Shown here piece after piece: positions 61,743 to 64,000 of a stretch of DNA of 64,000 nt. The DNA is from Algibacter luteus (GTDB lineage: Bacteria; Bacteroidota; Bacteroidia; Flavobacteriales; Flavobacteriaceae): assembly GCF_900141715.1 (NCBI RefSeq), contig NZ_FQYK01000003.1:1-64000 (forward strand), in the 5' to 3' direction. The notes under the pieces were generated by a model that was given only the letters and a program-made list of their open reading frames with translations, had not been told where the DNA came from and did not search any database. Each line of letters begins with the position of its first letter. Within the stretch, counting starts at the first letter, position 1. Position numbers and translations under genes: made by a program.

Positions 61743-62174
61743 ATGTCGTTTTCAGATTTATTTGACAGTGGGTTTAAAAAGCGTAATGAAAGTCATTTTG
61801 CTGCAATTGTTCGTGTGGCTATGGCAGATGGCGTGATTACTGATGAAGAGAAGAAGTTTTTGGATAGATTAGCGAGTAATTTAAATATTAGTGATGAGGA
61901 TTATAAACTCATTTTGAAAAATTACCAATCGCACCCAATAAACCCTCCTGTATCTTACGATTTGAGGTTAGAGCGTTTGTATGATTTGGTTCGAATGATA
62001 CATGTTGATACGATTAAAGGCGATGCTGAAATGATGCTTTTAAAGAAAATTGGTGTTGGTCTTGGTTTTCATGCGGTAAACGTAAAGTATATTGTAGATA
62101 AAGCTTTAACTCTTGTTAGCAATGGTGTGGATTTAGACACGTTTGTACAGGAAATAAAGAATATGAATAGGTAA
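61743..62174 (+). CDS. TerB-like (DjlA N-domain type) protein
   Basis: A 143-residue all-helical cytosolic protein. FAAIVRVAMADGVITDEEKKFLDRLASNLNISDEDYKLIL is the TerB/co-chaperone DjlA N-terminal domain signature with the acidic ADGVITDEE loop. A second helical half ends DTFVQEIKNMNR. Despite the family name, no other tellurite-resistance genes are nearby, so the role is unknown; metal sensing has been proposed for the acidic loop in the family. Confidence 0.85.
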   Translation: MSFSDLFDSGFKKRNESHFAAIVRVAMADGVITDEEKKFLDRLASNLNISDEDYKLILKNYQSHPINPPVSYDLRLERLYDLVRMIHVDTIKGDAEMMLLKKIGVGLGFHAVNVKYIVDKALTLVSNGVDLDTFVQEIKNMNR

Positions 62175-62189
62175 ATTCTATTTTACAAG

Positions 62190-62226
62190 AAAAAAAATGC
62201 GAACCATTGGGTTCGCATTTTTTTTT
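62190..62226. terminator. Bidirectional terminator between TerB-like and DsrE-like genes
   Basis: Stem AAAAAAATGCGAACC with its complement, loop ATTG, long T tract; A tract on the other side serves the minus-strand DsrE-like gene ending at 62236. Confidence 0.85.
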
Positions 62227-62235
62227 GCTTTAAAA

Positions 62236-62709
62236 TTAAATAAAGAGGAGCTGGCAGCCTTCTTGATCTGCTCTACTATAAAAATCTCCAATTGTTAGAA
62301 TTCCATCTAATTCATCAATTAAATCTTCTTCTTTTAAATGGAACATATCTACAGCCAATTTACATGCCCATAGTTTACACCCTGAATCTGAAAGAATTTC
62401 TAAAAACTCGCCAATAGGTGGCATATCTAGTTTTTCCATTTCTTTTTTCATCATTTTGGTTGCCAATGCTTCCACTCCTGGTAAACCGCCTAACATAGTT
62501 GGAATATGCATTCCTGGGTTACCAACGGTAGCCACGTGTAAATGTTCTAATTTTTTCTTTTGAATAGCTTCTAAACCAAAGAAAGTAAAAAATATTTCGG
62601 ATTCTATGCCTTCCATTCTTGCTCCATTTGCCATTACAAATGCTGCATAAGCATTTTCAATGGTAGCTTTGGATAATATAAATAGCATTTTTTTGACTTT
62701 TGTGCCCAT
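62236..62709 (-). CDS. DsrE/DsrF-like (DsrE2-type) sulfur-carrier protein
   Basis: A 157-residue protein of the DsrE/DsrF/DrsH-like group (DsrE2 type). KKMLFILSKATIENAYAAFVMANGARMEGIESEIFFTFFG is the usual start. Two cysteines in SGCKLWACKLAVDMF (near residues 111-116) match the conserved persulfide site of DsrE2 (pattern GxKLxAC). Probably carries sulfane sulfur between a flavoprotein or rhodanese and a DsrC/TusE-type partner, encoded just upstream in the same transcript. Confidence 0.9.
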   Translation of the reverse strand: MGTKVKKMLFILSKATIENAYAAFVMANGARMEGIESEIFFTFFGLEAIQKKKLEHLHVATVGNPGMHIPTMLGGLPGVEALATKMMKKEMEKLDMPPIGEFLEILSDSGCKLWACKLAVDMFHLKEEDLIDELDGILTIGDFYSRADQEGCQLLFI

Positions 62710-62738
62710 AATTTCTTGTGTTTGATGTGTTAGTTAAC

Positions 62739-63047
62739 TTAAATACAGCTTTTCGGCTTTGGGATTCCTGCAATTAGTGTTGATTTTTTCAATGGCCCTC
62801 CAGGGAAAAGTTCATAAAACTCTTTTATGTTTATAACGCCACTTTTTTTAATGCCACGAATAGATAATGGCTCATCTTTATGATGCTTGTCTTGCAAGTA
62901 CTCTATTACTTCCCAGTGTTTTTCGGTCATTACCACATTACACTCACCTGCTATACACTCACAGACTTCGCGGTCCCATTGTTTAAAGTCTACTAAGTAG
63001 CCTTCTTCGTTTACATCGATTTCTCTATTTGCGATTACTTTTTTCAT
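62739..63047 (-). CDS. DsrC/TusE-family sulfur relay protein, single-cysteine type
   Basis: A 102-residue protein with the DsrC/TusE fold: NREIDVNEEGYLVDFKQWDREVCECIA at the start and ELFPGGPLKKSTLIAGIPKPKSCI at the end. The penultimate Cys (CysA) is present. The second DsrC cysteine, CysB, 11 residues earlier in the pattern ACKxAG, is replaced by Thr (STLIAG). This makes it TusE-like, a single-Cys persulfide carrier, and not a full DsrC partner of sulfite reductase. It lies between an SQR-like and a DsrE2-like gene, 27 bases from the first. Confidence 0.9.
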   Translation of the reverse strand: MKKVIANREIDVNEEGYLVDFKQWDREVCECIAGECNVVMTEKHWEVIEYLQDKHHKDEPLSIRGIKKSGVINIKEFYELFPGGPLKKSTLIAGIPKPKSCI

Positions 63048-63074
63048 TATTTCTAAAATTTATAAGGTTATTAA

Positions 63075-64000
63075 CTAGTTATCTGCTTTTATATCGAATT
63101 TTTTTCCTTTAAAACTCATGTTTCTACCAACAAATGGTATTGGTATACCCTTTAACAACATGTTCCAATAAATCCACCTGAAAGCTAATTTTCCCCAATG
63201 GTTAAATACACTTTCTTTTAATAATTTTAGGGGGCCTATTTTTGCAAATGGAAATGTGCCATGAACTGGTTCTTGGTCATAATTAAAGTCAATCAATAGC
63301 GCTTTATTATTACCTGTTTCTATAAAACAATTGGCGTGACCATCAAACTCTTGTTTTAGTTTAAAGCCTTTAGTATATAAGATAATATTATCTGTTAATG
63401 TTTCTGCTTGAAAGTGTGCTACAGAACCCGCTTTAGAAGCTGGTAAATTTGTGGCATCACCGATTACAAAAATATTTTCATGAGCTTTAGATTGTAAGGT
63501 ATGTTTATGTGTTGGAATAAAATTTAAATCATCTCCCAAACCTGATCGTTCTATTACTTCATCTCCCATATTGGTAGGTACAGTTACTAACAAATCAAAA
63601 GGAATTTCTCTGTCCACATAATCCACAATGGCTTTCTTATCATTATCAACCTCCATGATTGCAAAATCGGTCTCTATCTTTATTTGCTTTTCCTTCAACA
63701 AATAATTTAGGGCTTTGGTGCAAGTTGGCTTTGTAAATGCACCATCTAAAGGCGTTACATAAGTAATATCTACCTTATCTCGCATGCCTTTATTTTTGAA
63801 GTAAGAATCGGCTAAAAATGCAAATTCCAATGGTGCAACAGGACATTTAATAGGCATTTCGGTGATATGAACTACTAATTTACCACCTTCCCATTCTCGT
63901 AATTTGTTTCGTAAAGCTAAAGCGCCTTCATACGTATAAAAATCAAAGATATCCTTCTTCCACAATGGCCCTAATAAACCATCCGTTTCGTCTGGTGCAA
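63075..64000 (-). CDS. SQR-like FAD-dependent oxidoreductase (partial, runs off right edge)
   Basis: The C-terminal 308 residues of a flavoprotein; the frame is open at base 64000 (APDETDGLLGPLW), so the N-terminal FAD domain is outside the window. It resembles sulfide:quinone oxidoreductase: MPIKCPVAPLEFAFLADSYF (conserved Cys in the KCPVAP context), TPLDGAFTKPTCTKAL, and NIFVIGDATNLPASKAGSVAHFQAETLTDNI (second FAD segment). The C-terminal tail has amphipathic and aromatic stretches (WGKLAFRWIYWNMLLKGIPI) that may bind the membrane. It likely oxidises sulfide or sulfane sulfur and hands sulfur to the DsrC/TusE-like and DsrE2-like proteins encoded downstream. Confidence 0.9.
   Translation of the reverse strand, partial: APDETDGLLGPLWKKDIFDFYTYEGALALRNKLREWEGGKLVVHITEMPIKCPVAPLEFAFLADSYFKNKGMRDKVDITYVTPLDGAFTKPTCTKALNYLLKEKQIKIETDFAIMEVDNDKKAIVDYVDREIPFDLLVTVPTNMGDEVIERSGLGDDLNFIPTHKHTLQSKAHENIFVIGDATNLPASKAGSVAHFQAETLTDNIILYTKGFKLKQEFDGHANCFIETGNNKALLIDFNYDQEPVHGTFPFAKIGPLKLLKESVFNHWGKLAFRWIYWNMLLKGIPIPFVGRNMSFKGKKFDIKADN

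Noticed and set aside
61743-62174. Tellurite resistance operon
   Set aside because: Only a TerB-like domain is present; no TerC, TerD or related genes are nearby.

Overview
The window looks like chromosomal DNA of a marine-type member of the family Flavobacteriaceae (Bacteroidota). The sequence is AT-rich. Promoters follow the Bacteroidota pattern (a TAnnTTTG -7 box, sometimes with TTTG or TTG about 18-20 bases upstream) and Shine-Dalgarno sites are mostly absent. Typical flavobacterial genes are present: type IX secretion parts (PorZ, a sorting-domain protein), TonB-dependent receptors, DUF4270 lipoprotein, an atpD-atpC pair split from the rest of the ATP synthase genes, and RecO next to PorZ. 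No insertion sequence, phage or CRISPR array was seen. Most of the window is ordinary core chromosome.

Layout. 1-2131: 5' part of a large secreted surface protein (minus strand) that runs off the left edge. 2465-7245: minus-strand run panC-panD-YbhN-like-esterase-like-radA. 7446-11924: degenerate glycogen-synthase-like protein, DUF4270 lipoprotein and glmS. 12138-16566: a TonB receptor closely linked to a GDSL-type lipoprotein. 16737-18575: atpD-atpC. 18634-23768: a divergent damage-tolerance cassette with a LexA-like XRE/S24 repressor facing a short DnaE-type polymerase and a DinB-type polymerase across an operator-rich gap. 23779-32375: small accessory genes, a decayed XRE regulator, a MocR-type regulator divergent from a TonB receptor, a JmjC-like cupin and recX. 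32477-45203: T9SS cargo, a heme-type receptor, recO-porZ, gdhA, metB, small genes and tRNA-Asn. 45277-47617: rseP, a SCO protein and an unannotated 35-residue ORF.

47994-56734 is a metal homeostasis block: feoA-feoB-Cys-rich peptide (ferrous iron), then a DtxR/MntR-type regulator, an outer-membrane protein, a metal-binding lipoprotein, an ATPase and two permeases. Both permeases carry unusual C-terminal winged-helix-like extensions. A non-coding stretch resembling a dispersed repeat interrupts this operon. 56737-61483 holds a TlpA-like protein and mfd; mfd carries an in-frame GC-rich insertion. The right end is a sulfur-transfer cluster (DsrE-like, single-cysteine DsrC/TusE-like, SQR-like flavoprotein) leaving the window.

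The best candidates for something under-described are the S24-controlled polymerase cassette with its paired operator repeats, the MocR regulator that has lost its PLP lysine, the regulator-like tails on the metal permeases, and the 35-residue ORF with its own promoter and terminator. All function calls rest on reading motifs by eye; no database search was run.
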